Assembly: GCA_035048495.1 (NCBI GenBank)
Contig: JASUTR010000060.1
Span: 186,001 to 250,000, forward strand
Source: Euptelea pleiosperma
Taxonomy: Eukaryota; Streptophyta; Magnoliopsida; Ranunculales; Eupteleaceae
Length of the DNA: 64,000 nucleotides
Reading direction: 5' to 3'
Numbering within the stretch: the stretch's first letter is position 1; each line of letters starts with the position of its first letter. Below are positions 1 through 11,951 of this stretch, piece by piece. Below the pieces are notes generated by a model, which was given only the letters and a program-made list of their open reading frames with translations, made no database searches and was not told the DNA's origin. The position numbers were made by a program, and so were the translations under genes.

Positions 1-3000
1 AAACTCTTCCATTACTATTGTTGCAACACATTTGAAGTGTTGAAACAAGATTCGTGACAGTAAAAACAAGTTAGCTCCATCCGTGCGTCAACGTCTCAAA
101 TTGGACTTAGTTTGTGTGTTACATTCCGAAGCCTATAACTTGTGACTTTTTCAGAACCGGACCTCGTAATTGGACTCAAACTCTTCCATTATTATTGTTT
201 CAACACATTTGAAGTATTGGAACAAGTTTCGGGATAGGCGAAACAAGTTAGCTCCATCCGTGCGTCAACGTCTCAAATTGGACTCAGTTTGTGTGTTACA
301 TTCCGAAGCCTATAACTTGTGACTTTTTCGCAACCGAACCTTGTAATTAGACTCGAATTCTTCCATTACTATTGTTTCAACACATTTGAAGTGTTGGAAC
401 AAGATTCGGGACAGTCGAAACAAATTTGCTCCATCCGTGCGTGAACGTCTCAAATTAGACTCAGTTTGTGTGTTACATTCCGAAGCCTATAACTTGTGGC
501 TTTTTGGCAACCGGACCTCGTAATTAGACTCGAATTCTTCCATTACAATTGTTGAAGTGTTGGAATAAGATTTATCACTGTCAAAACAAGTTAGCTCCAC
601 CCGTGCGTCAACGTCTCAAATTGGACTCAGTTTGTATGTTACATTCTGAAGCCTATAACTTGTGACTTTTTCGCAACCGAACCTCGTAATTAGACTCGAA
701 TTCTTCCATTACTATTGTTGCAACACATTTGAAGTGTTGAAACAAGATTCGTGACAGTAAAAACAAGTTAGCTCCATCCGTGCGTGAACGTCTCAAATTG
801 GACTCAGTTTGTGTGTTACATTCCGAAGCCTATAACTTGTGACTTTTTCGCAATCGGACCTCGTAATTGGACTCAAACTCTTCCATTACTATCGTTGCAA
901 CACATTTGAAGTGTTGAAACAAGATTCGTGACAGTCAAAACAAGTTAGCTCCATCCGTGCGTCAACGTCTCAAATTGGACTCAGTTTGTATGTTACATTC
1001 CGAAGCCTATAACTTGTGACTTTTTCACAAACGGACCTCGTAATTAGACTCGAATTCTTCCATTAGAATTGTTTCAACACAATTGAAGTGTTGGAACAAG
1101 ATTTATCACTGTCGAAACAAGTTAGCTCCATCCGTGCGTCAACGTCTCAAATTGGACTCAGTTTGTATGTTACATTTCGAAGCCTATAACTTGTGACTTT
1201 TTCGCAACCGAACCTCGTAATTAGACTCGAATTCTTTCATTACTATTGTTTCAACACATTTGAAGTGTTGGAACAAGATTCGGGACAGTCGAAACAAGTT
1301 AGCTCCATCCGTGCGTAAACGTCTCAAATTGGACTCAGTTTGTGTGTTACATTCCGAAGCCTATAACTTGTGACTTTTTCGCAATCGGACCTCGTAATTG
1401 GACTCAAACTCTTCCATTACTATCGTTGCAACACATTTGAAGTGTTGAAACAAGATTCGTGACAGTCAAAACAAGTTAGCTCCATCCGTGCGTCAACGTC
1501 TCAAATTGGACTCAGTTTGTGTGTTACATTCCGAAGCCTATAACTTGTGACTTTTTCACAACCGGACCTCGTAATTAGACTCGAATTCTTCCATTACAAT
1601 TGTTTCAACACAATTGAAGTCTTGGAACAAGATTTATCACTGTCGAAAAAAGTTAGCTCCATCCGTGCGTCAACGTCTCAAATTGGACTCAGTTTGTATG
1701 TTACATTCCGAAGCCTATAACTTGTGACTTTTTCGCAACCGAACCTCGTAATTAGACTCGAATTCTTCCATTACTATTGTTTCAACACATTGGAATTGTT
1801 GGAACAAGATTCGGGACAGTCGAAACAAGTTAGCTCCATCCGTGCGTGAACGTCTCAAATTGGACTCAGTTTGTGTGTTACATTCCGAAGCCTATAACTT
1901 GTGACTTTTTCGCAACCGGACCTCGTAATTGGACTCAAACTCTTCCATTACTATCGTTGCAACACATTTGAAGTGTTGAAACAAGATTCATGACAGTCAA
2001 AACAAGTTAGCTCCATCCGTGCGTCAACGTCTCAAATTGCACTCAGTTTGTGTGTTACATTCCGATGCCTATAACTTGTGACTTTTTCACAACCGGACCT
2101 CGTAATTCGACTCGAATTCTTCCATTACAATTTTTTCAACACAATTGAAGTGTTGGAACAAGATTTATCACTGTCGAAACAAGTTAGCTCCATCCGTGCG
2201 TCAACGTCTCAAATTTGACTCAGTTTGTATGTTACATTCCGAAGCCTATAACTTGTGACTTTTTCGCAACCGAACCTCGTAATTAGACTCGAATTCTTCC
2301 ATTACTATTGTTTCAACACATTTGAAGTGTTGGAACAAGATTCGGGACAGTCGAAACAAGTTAGCTCTATCCGTTCGTGAACGTCTCAAATTGGACTCAG
2401 TTTGTGTGTTACATTCCGAAGCCTATAACTTTTGACTTTTTCGCAACCGGACCTCGTAATTAGACTCGAATTCTTCCATTACAATTATTTCAAAACATTT
2501 GAAGTGTTTGAACAAGATTTATGACTGTCGAAACAAGTTAGCTCCATCCGTGCGTGAACGTCTCAAATTGGACTCAGTTTGTGTGTTACATTCCGAAGCC
2601 TATAACTTGTGAATTTTACGCAACCGGACCTCGTAATTGGACTCAAACTCTTCCATTACTATTGTTGCAACACATTTGAAGTGTTGAAACAAGATTCGTG
2701 ATATTTAAAACAAGTTAGCTCCATCCGTGCGTCAACGTCTAAAATTGGACTCAGTTTGTATGTTACATTCCGAAGCCTATAACTTGTGACTTTTTCGCAA
2801 CCGGACCTCGTAATTGGACTCAAACTCTTCCATTACTATTGTTGCAACACATTTGAAGTGTTGAAACAAGATTCGTGACTAGTCAAAACAAGTTAGCTCC
2901 ATCCGTGCGTCAACGTCTCAAATTGGACTCAGTTTGTGTGTTACATTCCGAAGCCTATAACTTGTGACTTTTTCGCAACCGGACCTCGTAATTGACTCAA

Positions 3001-6000
3001 ACTCTTCCATTACTATTGTTTCAACACATTTGAAGTATTGGAACAAGATTCGGGATAGGCGAAACAAGTTAGCTCCATCCGTGCGTCAACGTCTCAAATT
3101 GGACTCAGTTTGTGTGTTACATTCCGAAGCCTATAACTTGTGACTTTTTCGCAACCGGACCTCGTAATTGACTCAAACTCTTCCATTACTATTGTTGCAA
3201 CACATTTGAAGTGTTGAAACAAGATTCGTGACAGTCAAAACAAGTTAGCTCCATCCGTGCGTCAACGTCTCAAATTGGACTTCAGTTTGTGTTACATTCC
3301 GAAGCCTATAACTTGTGACTTTTTCGGCAACCGGACCTCGTAATTGGACTCAAACTCTTCCATTACTATTGTTTCAACACATTTGAAGTATTGGAACAAG
3401 ATTCGGGACAGGCGAAACAAGTTAGCTCCATCCGTGCGTCAACGTCTCAAATTGGACTCAGTTTGTGTGTTACATTCCGAAGCCTATAACTTGTGACTTT
3501 TTCGCAACCGACCTCGTAATTGACTCAAACTCTTCCATTACTATTGTTTCAACACATTTGAAGTGTTGGAACAAGATTCGGGACAGTCGAAACAAGTTAG
3601 CTCCATCCGTGCGTCAACGTCTCAAATTGGACTCAGTTTGTGTGTTACATTCCGAAGCCTATAACTTGTGACTTTTTCGCAACCGGACCTCGTAATTAGA
3701 CTCGAATTCTTCCATTACAATTGTTTCAACACAATTGAAGTGTTGGAACAAGATTATTGACAGTCGAAACAAGTTAGCTCCATCCGTGCGTCAACGTCTC
3801 AAATTGGACTCAGTTTGTATGTTACATTCCGAAGCCTATAACTTGTGACTTTTTCGCAACCGAACCTCATAATTAGACTCGAATTCTTCCATTGCTATTG
3901 TTTCAACACATTGGAATTTTTGGAACAAGATTCGGGACAGTCGAAACAAGTTAGCTCCATCCGTGCGTGAACGTCTCAAATTGGACTCAGTTTGTGTGTT
4001 ACATTCCGAAGCCTATAACTTGTGACTTTTTCGCAACCGGACCTCGTAATTGGACTCAAACTCTTCCATTACTATCGTTGCAACACATTTGAAGTGTTGA
4101 AACAAGATTCGTGACAGTCAAAACAAGTTAGCTCCATCCGTGCGTCAACGTCTCAAATTGGACTCAGTTTGTGTGTTACATTCCGAAGCCTATAACTTGT
4201 GACTTTTTCACAACCGGACCTCGTAATTAGACTCGAATTCTTCCATTACAATTGTTTCAACACAATTGAAATCTTGGAACAAGATTTATCACTGTCGAAA
4301 AAAGTTAGCTCCATCCGTGCGTCAACGTCTCAAATTGGACTCAGTTTGTATGTTACATTCCGAAGCCTATAACTTGTGACTTTTTCGCAACCGAACCTCG
4401 TAATTAGACTCGAATTCTTCCATTACTATTGTTTCAACACATTGAAGTGTTGGAACAAGATTCGGGACAGTCGAAACAAGTTAGCTCCATCCGTGCGTCA
4501 ACGTCTCAAATTGGACTCAGTTTGTGTGTTACATTCCGAAGCCTATAACTTGTGACTTTTTCGCAACCGGACCTCGTAATTAGACTCGAATTCTTCCATT
4601 ACTATTGTTTCAACACATTGGAAGTGTTGGAACAAGATTCGGGACAGTCGAAACAAGTTAGCTCCATCCGTGCGTCAACGTCTCAAATTGGACTCAGTTT
4701 GTGTGTTACATTCCGAAGCCTATAACTTGTGACTTTTTCGCAACCGGACCTCGTAATTGGACTCAAACTCTTCCATTACTATTGTTGCAACACATTTGAA
4801 GTGTTGAAACAAGATTCGTGACAGTCAAAACAAGTTAGCTCCATCCGTGCGTCAACGTCTCAAATTGGACTCAGTTTGTGTGTTACATTCCGATGCCTAT
4901 AACTTGTGACTTTTTCACAACCGGACCTCGTAATTAGACTCGAATTCTTCCATTACAATTTTTTCAACACAATTGAAGTGTTGGAACAAGATTTATCACT
5001 GTCGAAACAAGTTAGCTCCATCCGTGCGTCAACGTCTCAAATTTGACTCAGTTTGTATGTTACATTCCGAAGCCTATAACTTGTGACTTTTTCGCAACCG
5101 AACCTCGTAATTAGACTCGAATTCTTCCATTACTATTGTTTCAACACATTTGAAGTGTTGGAACAAGATTCGGGACAGTCGAAACAAGTTAGCTCCATCC
5201 GTTCGTGAACGTCTAAAATTGGACTCAGTTTGTGTGTTACATTCCGAAGCCTATAACTTTTGACTTTTTCGCAACCGGACCTCGTAATTCGACTCGAATT
5301 CTTCCATTACAATTATTTCAAAACATTTGAAGTGTTTGAACAAGATTTATGACTGTCGAAACAACTTAGCTCCATCCGTGCGTCAACGTCTCAAATTGGA
5401 CTCAGTTTGTGTGTTACATTCCGAAGCCTATAACTTGTGAATTTTACGCAACCGGACCTCGTAATTTGACTCAAACTCTTCCATTACTATTGTTGCAACA
5501 CATTTGAAGTGATGAACAAGATTCGTGATAGTCAAAACAAGTTAGCTCCATCCGTGCGTCAACGTCTAAAATTGGACTCAGTTTGTATGTTACATTCCGA
5601 AGCCTATAACTTGTGACTTTTTCGCAACCGTACCTCGTAATTAGACTCGAATTCTTCCATTACAATTGTTTCAAAACATTTGAAGTGTTTGAACAAGATT
5701 TATGACTGTCGAAACAAGTTAGCTCCATCCGTGCGTCAACGTCTCAAATTGGGCTCAGTTTGTGTGTTACATTCCGAAGCCTATAACTTGTGAATTTTTC
5801 GCAACCGGACCTCGTAATTGGACTCAAACTCTTCCATTACTATTGTTGCAACACATTTGAAGTGTTGAAACAAGATTCGTGATAGTCAAAACAAGTTAGC
5901 TCCATCCGTGCGTCAACGTCTCAAATTGGACTCAGTTTGTGTGTTACATTCCGAAGCCTATAACTTGTGACTTTTTCGCAATCGGACCTCGTAATTGAAC

Positions 6001-9000
6001 TCAAACTCTTCCATTATTATTGTTTCAACACATTTGAAGTATTGGAACAAGATTCGGGATAGGCGAAACAAGTTAGCTCCATCCGTGCGTCAACGTCTCA
6101 AATTGGATTCAGTTTGTGTGTTACATTCCGAAGCCTATAACTTGTGACTTTTTCGCAACCGGACCTCGTAATTGGACTCAAACTCTTCCATTACTATTGT
6201 TGCAACACATTTGAAGTGTTGAAACAAGATTCGTGACAGTAAAAACAAGTTAGCTCCATCCGTGCGTCAACGTCTCAAATTGGACTTAGTTTGTGTGTTA
6301 CATTCCGAAGCCTATAACTTGTGACTTTTTCAGAACCGGACCACGTAATTGGACTCAAACTCTTCCATTATTATTGTTTCAACACATTTGAAGTATTGGA
6401 ACAAGTTTCGGGATAGGCGAAACAAGTTAGCTCCATCCGTGCGTCAACGTCTCAAATTGGACTCAGTTTGTATGTTACATTCTGAAGCCTATAACTTGTG
6501 ACTTTTTCGCAACCGAACCTCGTAATTAGACTCGAATTCTTCCATTACTATTGTTTCAACACATTGGAATTGTTGGAACAAGATTCGGGACAGTTGAAAC
6601 ATGTTAGCTCCATCCGTGCGTGAACGTCTCAAATTGGACTCAGTTTGTGTGTTACATTCCGAAGCCTATAACTTGTGACTTTTTCGCAACCGGACCTCGT
6701 AATTGGACTCAAACTCTTCCATTACTATCGTTGCAACACATTTGAAGTGTTGAAACAAGATTCGTGACAGTCAAAACAAGTTAGCTCCATCCGTGCGTCA
6801 ACGTCTCAAATTGGACTCAGTTTGTGTGTTACATTCCGAAGCCTATAACTTGTGACTTTTTCACAACCGGACCTCGTAATTAGACTCGAATTCTTCCATT
6901 ACAATTGTTTCAACACAATTGAAGTCTTGGAACAAGATTTATCACTGTCGAAAAAAGTTAGCTCCATCCGTGCGTCAACGTCTCAAATTGGACTCAGTTT
7001 GTATGTTACATTCCGAAGCCTATAACTTGTGACTTTTTCGCAACCGAACCTCGTAATTAGACTCGAATTCTTCCATTACTATTGTTTCAACACATTGGAA
7101 TTGTTGGAACAAGATTCGGGACAGTCGAAACAAGTTAGCTCCATCCGTGCGTGAACGTCTCAAATTGGACTCAGTTTGTGTGTTACATTCCGAAGCCTAT
7201 AACTTGTGACTTTTTCGCAACCGGACCTCGTAATTGGACTCAAACTCTTCCATTACTATCGTTGCAACACATTTGACGTGTTGAAACAAGATTCGTGACA
7301 GTCAAAACAAGTTAGCTCCATCCGTGCGTCAACGTCTCAAATTGGACTCAGTTTGTGTGTTACATTCCGATGCCTATAACTTGTGACTTTTTCACAACCG
7401 GACCTCGTAATTAGACTCGAATTCTTCCATTACAATTTTTTCAACACAATTGAAGTGTTGGAACAAGATTTATCACTGTCGAAACAAGTTAGCTCCATCC
7501 GTGCGTCAACGTCTCAAATTTGACTCAGTTTGTATGTTACATTCCGAAGCCTATAACTTGTGACTTTTTCGCAACCGAACCTCGTAATTAGACTCGAATT
7601 CTTCCATTACTATTGTTTCAACACATTTGAAGTGTTGGAACAAGATTCGGGACAGTCGAAACAAGTTAGCTCCATCCGTTCGTGAACGTCTCAAATTGGA
7701 CTCAGTTTGTGTGTTACATTCCGAAGCCTATAACTTTTGACTTTTTCGCAACCGGACCTCGTAATTAGACTCGAATTCTTCCATTACAATTATTTCAAAA
7801 CATTTGAAGTGTTTGAACAAGATTTCTGACTGTCGAAACAAGTTAGCTCCATCCGTGCGTCAACGTCTCAAATTGGACTCAGTTTGTGTGTTACATTCCG
7901 AAGCCTATAACTTGTGAATTTTACGCAACCGGACCTCGTAATTGGACTCAAACTCTTCCATTACTATTGTTGCAACACATTTGAAGTGTTGAAACAAGAT
8001 TCGTGATAGTCAAAACAAGTTAGCTCCATCCGTGCGTCAACGTCTAAAATTGGACTCAGTTTGTATGTTACATTCCGAAGCCTATAACTTGTGACTTTTT
8101 CACAACCGGACCTCGTAATTAGACTCGAATTCTTCCATTACAATTGTTTCAACACAATTGAAGTGTTGGAACAAGATTTATCACTGTCGAAACAAGTTAG
8201 CTCCATCCGTGCGTCAACGTCTCAAATTGGACTCAGTTTGTATGTTACATTCTGAAGCCTATAACTTGTGACTTTTTCACAACCGAACCTCGTAATTAGA
8301 CTCGAATTCTTCCATTACTATTGTTTCAACACATTGGAATTGTTGGAACAAGATTCGGGACTGTCGAAACAAGTTAGCTCCATCCGTGCGTGAACGTCTC
8401 AAATTGGACTCAGTTTGTGTGTTACATTCCGAAGCCTATAACTTGTGACTTTTTCGCAATCGGACCTCGTAATTGGACTCAAACTCTTCCATTACTATCG
8501 TTGCAACACATTTGAAGTGTTGAAACAAGATTCGTGACAGTCAAAACAAGTTAGCTCCATCCGTGCGTCAATGTCTCAAATTGGACTCAGTTTGTATGTT
8601 ACATTCCGAAGCCTATAACTTGTGACTTTTTCACAACCGGACCTCGTAATTAGACTCGAATTCTTCCATTAGAATTGTTTCAACACAATTGAAGTGTTGG
8701 AACAAGATTTATCACTGTCGAAACAAGTTAGCTCCATCCGTGCGTCAACGTCTCAAATTGGACTCAGTTTGTATGTTACATTTCGAAGCCTATAACTTGT
8801 GACTTTTTCGCAACCGAACCACGTAATTAGACTCGAATTCTTCCATTACTATTGTTTCAACACATTTGAAGTGTTGGAACAAGATTCGGGAGAGTCGAAA
8901 CAAGTTAGCTCCATCCGTTCGTGAACGTGTCAAATTGGACTCAGTTTGTGTGTTACATTCCGAAGCCTATAACTTGTGACTTTTTCGCAATCGGACCTCG

Positions 9001-9425
9001 TAATTAGACTCAAATTCTTCCATTACAATTGTTTCAAAACATTTGAAGTGTTTGAACAAGATTTATGACTGTCGAAACAAGTTAGCTCCATCCGTGCGTC
9101 AACGTCTCAAATTGGACTCAGTTTGTGTGTTACATTCCGAAGCCTATAACTTGTGAATTTTTCGCAACCGGACCTCGTAATTGGACTCAAACTCTTCCAT
9201 TACTATTGTTGCAACACATTTGAAGTGTTGAAACAAGATTCGTGATAGTCAAAACAAGTTAGCTCCATCCGTGCGTCAACGTCTCAAATTGGACTCAGTT
9301 TGTGTGTTACATTCCGAAGCCTATAACTTGTGACTTTTTCGCAATCGGACCTCGTAATTGAACTCAAACTCTTCCATTATTATTGTTTCAACACATTTGA
9401 AGTATTGGAACAAGATTCGGGATAT
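1..9425 (+). repeat. 177-bp tandem satellite, left array (about 53 monomers)
   Basis: Head-to-tail monomers of 177 bp; for example the same phase point recurs at positions 1, 178 and 355. Each monomer has a near-invariant half (AACAAGTTAGCTCCATCCG, then TCAAATTGGACTCAGTTTG, then GAAGCCTATAACTTGTGAC). The other half is variable and begins AAACTCTTCC or GAATTCTTCC. A diagnostic variant, CTTGGAAC replacing GTTGGAAC next to a GTCGAAAAAAG tail, sits at about 1621, 4273 and 6926. That is a spacing of about 2652 bp, or 15 monomers less a few bases. Another marker (TTCGTGA in place of TGCGTCA or TGCGTGA) at 2374, 5202 and 7679 gives 16 and 14 monomers, so the higher-order unit varies. The length suits one nucleosome per monomer, as in many plant centromeric satellites. 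I see no gene or other element in this stretch. The array ends inside a monomer at the LTR1 insertion. Confidence 0.98.
9421..9425. other. Left flank of retroelement insertion (GATAT), unpaired target duplication
   Basis: The five bases GATAT directly precede the TG that opens LTR1 and belong to a satellite monomer (CGGGATAT). A matching copy after LTR3 would be expected for a 5-bp duplication, but it is absent because the right end of the block is truncated. A satellite variant with the same uncommon GGGATATGCG reading occurs at about 24670, which suggests GATAT was the pre-insertion sequence. Confidence 0.55.
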
Positions 9426-10087
9426 TGATATTCGCTCAAAAGTGCTTATTTTAAGCAATTATCATGTAGCGTTATTGCATTCTCCCACGTTAAAATACTC
9501 TATTTATCTACTTTTCTACGTAAGAGTCTCTTTTATTGCGTAGAACACACTTTTCTGGACGAAATGGTATATTTGCATGCATTAAACACATTTTCGGAAG
9601 TCTAGATATTAAGCCGTTCTGATAAAGTCTCATTACGCGCTTCTTCTGTCGCAGGAAACCTCGATGGGACGGTTCTCGAGACTTGTGGGCCCAAATCGAT
9701 CATGAGAGCCCATTATCAAAGCTTAAAGAGCCCACATGCTATGACTAGAAGATATGGGCCAAATATGGGCTGAATCAGAGGACCAAAAAGCCGGCCCAAA
9801 TAACGAAGAGAGCAGGAGAGCCAATGACCAAGAGACGGACCAAAGCGTTTAAAGCCACATGAGTCAGCAAAGAATGATAGTCGACTCTACTGGAGAAGCG
9901 TGAGGATGGTCACAGTGAAGACCAGGGTTCCAGACCCTCCGCCAGTGCTTTTTTCCATTTTTTTTTTGATACTTTTTCTCTCATCTCTCCTTATTCTCTC
10001 TCTCTCTTCATCTCTCGGTCCTCGAATCTACTGACCTAACCCCAGAACTCCTGCCCATCGGCTCTATCTCATCTCCCTTAGCTTTCT

Positions 10088-10147
10088 GACCGTTGGATCT
10101 TCCATCGGACCGTTGGATCTTCAATCGGACCGTTGGATCTCTCTAGA
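10088..10147 (+). repeat. Three tandem 20-bp repeats in U3 of LTR1
   Basis: GACCGTTGGATCT recurs with its first G at 10088, 10108 and 10128, an exact 20-bp step with spacers TCCATCG and TCAATCG. The same triplet is present in LTR2 (from about 15782) and in reverse in the solo LTR (about 31432-31486). Short direct repeats in U3 upstream of a TATA box are typical of LTR enhancer blocks; the enhancer role here is inferred. In LTR3 the triplet is lost in a deletion. Confidence 0.8.
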
Positions 10148-10299
10148 TCCGTCGATCTACCAATCTGGGTCCCAATCAAGTCACCATCCATCCGATCGCC
10201 TTCAGAATGCCTGTCACATCATCTTGTGAGACGATGGACATCATCAGTCCATGTGGGCCAGTAGCCGGGCCCATCATCATCGACCCGCTGTCCGACCAG

Positions 10300-10369
10300 T
10301 TAGTGGACCCCGCGAATTTCAAAAATAATTTTAATTAAATGGGGGGTCCACTAATTGGGGAGATTCCCC
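10300..10369 (+). promoter_or_regulatory. U3 inverted repeats upstream of the LTR1 promoter
   Basis: TTAGTGGACCCC (10300-10311) and GGGGTCCACTAA (10343-10354) form a perfect 12-bp inverted repeat around a 31-bp AT-rich spacer. A second one, GGGGA-GAT-TCCCC (10357-10369), follows at once. The 12-bp arms are unchanged in LTR2 (15994-16005 and 16039-16050) and in the solo LTR (31219-31230 and 31262-31273), although the spacer between them varies in length. Conserved arms around a drifting spacer suggest a protein-binding or structural role. Confidence 0.7.
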
Positions 10370-10387
10370 ATAGAAAAGTAGTATTTT

Positions 10388-10393
<6 letters not shown>

Positions 10394-10426
<33 letters not shown>
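10394..10426 (+). repeat. A33 homopolymer in U3 of LTR1
   Basis: An uninterrupted run of 33 A lies between the inverted-repeat block and the promoter palindrome. LTR2 has an A30 run at the equivalent place (16088-16117), while the solo LTR has only a short one. Length in the assembly may be unreliable. Confidence 0.9.
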
Positions 10427-10429
<3 letters not shown>

Positions 10430-10456
10430 AATATTTTTTTTTTATTTCCTAAAAAT

Positions 10457-10494
10457 CCTAATTTCCATTAATGGAAATTAGGAGCTTATAAAAA
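10457..10494 (+). promoter_or_regulatory. Core promoter of LTR1: 26-bp perfect palindrome plus TATA box
   Basis: 10457-10482 is a perfect palindrome with arms CCTAATTTCC and GGAAATTAGG about a central ATTAAT. Five bases later TATAAAAA starts (10487-10494), followed by a C/T-rich stretch that resembles the plant Y patch. Transcription is expected to start near 10515-10525. LTR2 keeps the arrangement (palindrome 16159-16184, TTTAAAA at 16189-16195), as does the solo LTR on the other strand (31098-31123 and 31087-31093). In both of those the outer arm positions have changed in matched pairs. LTR3 has lost the whole promoter. Confidence 0.75.
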
Positions 10495-10749
10495 GGGGGA
10501 AGGAGGGGGACGAACCCTAATTTTCAAACCCCTTTTCTCCTCTCCTTCCCCCCACATCATTCCTCCTCCTTTCCTTTCATCCTCTTCCTCTTCTTCCTTG
10601 TTCTTCACATCTTCTTCTTCATCTTCTCCGGCGGACTGAACCAGTCCGTCGTACACAACCAGCAACCAGCACGCCTGTTGCTCCTCTTCATCACCAAGGC
10701 CGTTTACAACTCCACCTCCACGCTGCTGCGAACACCACCATTAACAGCA

Positions 10750-11092
10750 CCTGCAACTCCAACGAGTTGCAGGTCTGCTCTTCCTCAACGGCCAGCTACT
10801 ACCACCGCCTCCACCACGCTTGAGTTGCAGGTCCGCCTGCAACCTCCGCCTGCAACCTCCGCCTGCAACCTCCACCTGCTGCTTCGTCCTCATCCTTGCT
10901 GCCCTCTTCCCCGTTTCAACCCCTTGCAGGTTCGGGCATGCTCCTCCCCATGATCTTCACGGTGCCTTTGCACCTGGTTCATCCTCTCCAAGAGAATGGC
11001 CAGCAATCGACCGTCTTCTTCTTTCCTTCTCCAGCACCGTCTCTGCTCCTCCCCACCTTCTTCCATTACCGGAGTTGCAGGACCTGCAACTC
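10750..11092 (+). other. Leader hairpins with the GTTGCAGG/CCTGCAAC core in LTR1
   Basis: Three inverted repeats share one core. They are CCTGCAACT/AGTTGCAGG at 10750-10773, GTTGCAGG/CCTGCAAC at 10824-10843, and GGAGTTGCAGG-A-CCTGCAACTCC at 11070-11092, the last a perfect 11-bp stem with one central base. Two further direct CGCCTGCAACCTC units follow the second one. LTR3 retains the last two (about 22758 and 23005-23027). All lie downstream of the TATA box, so they would be in the RNA leader. Confidence 0.7.
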
Positions 11093-11951
11093 CAGCCGAT
11101 CTGCCATCCCACTTTCTTGCTGCCCAAGTGGCAGATCTAGAACTCCACAAGCTTCGGGCTCATCACCTCCACCTTCTTCTTTCAAACGTTGCTGGCCCGT
11201 GTTCCTCACGGACCTGCAACTGATCTTCATGGTTTTGCACCCCTGGCCAAATCACCACCGGATTCCACCTTCTCCTCAGTAGATCTCATGCAACAAACCA
11301 GCACACTAACGTTCTTCTCTCTTGCCAAGAAGAACCGCTTGAAACACAGATCTGGAAGCAATTCCGGTCATCTTCTCCGGGCAGTACTTTCACGTCCTTC
11401 AACCTAAGCAGGCCGTGAAGTTTCTTCTTCAACGGTTCTTCCTACTACACCTCACGCCTACTTCTTGGCAGTGAGATCCCACCGTTTACAACGCTCCACG
11501 GATCTATTGTGGGAGATCCATCTCCACCTTTCCAACCAGCACCTGCAACTACAAGGAGATGTTCTCTTCTTTGCTGCCAGCCACGATCTCCTTTGACTTG
11601 CACTCGGACAACACCTTGGCGATCTCCTTCCATCACCCACTGTGCATGCTACCCTTAGAGTCGGTGCTCCATGGCCAGCACATCTCCTTGTGCATGTTTG
11701 ACTGAACTCCTCCCAAGCACTCTTTGGGCCGTGTTCATCTTTCCGGGCTCCTCAACTGTGCATACATGCACAACCAGCAGCCAGTCACGTACACACCCTC
11801 TACTCTTGGCCGTGTCCTTAGTGTGTTGCTGCCCAACTCATCATCATTGGCCAACAAGTGGACCACCTTCATTGGTCAACCATCATACATCATGAATGGC
11901 CGATCACCATCATTGGCAATCTCCTCCATCACGTTGCCGATATAATCTCCG

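Noticed and set aside
1..9425. CRISPR-like array of repeats
   Set aside because: Repeats are contiguous 177-bp monomers without unique spacers, in a plant-like genome context.
10678..11945. Overlapping Ser/Pro/Leu-rich open frames on both strands in LTR1 (and again at 22754-23879 and 12555-13437)
   Set aside because: They lie in a C/T-rich LTR leader, overlap in several frames, have no domain or consistent start, and are repeated only because the LTR is repeated.
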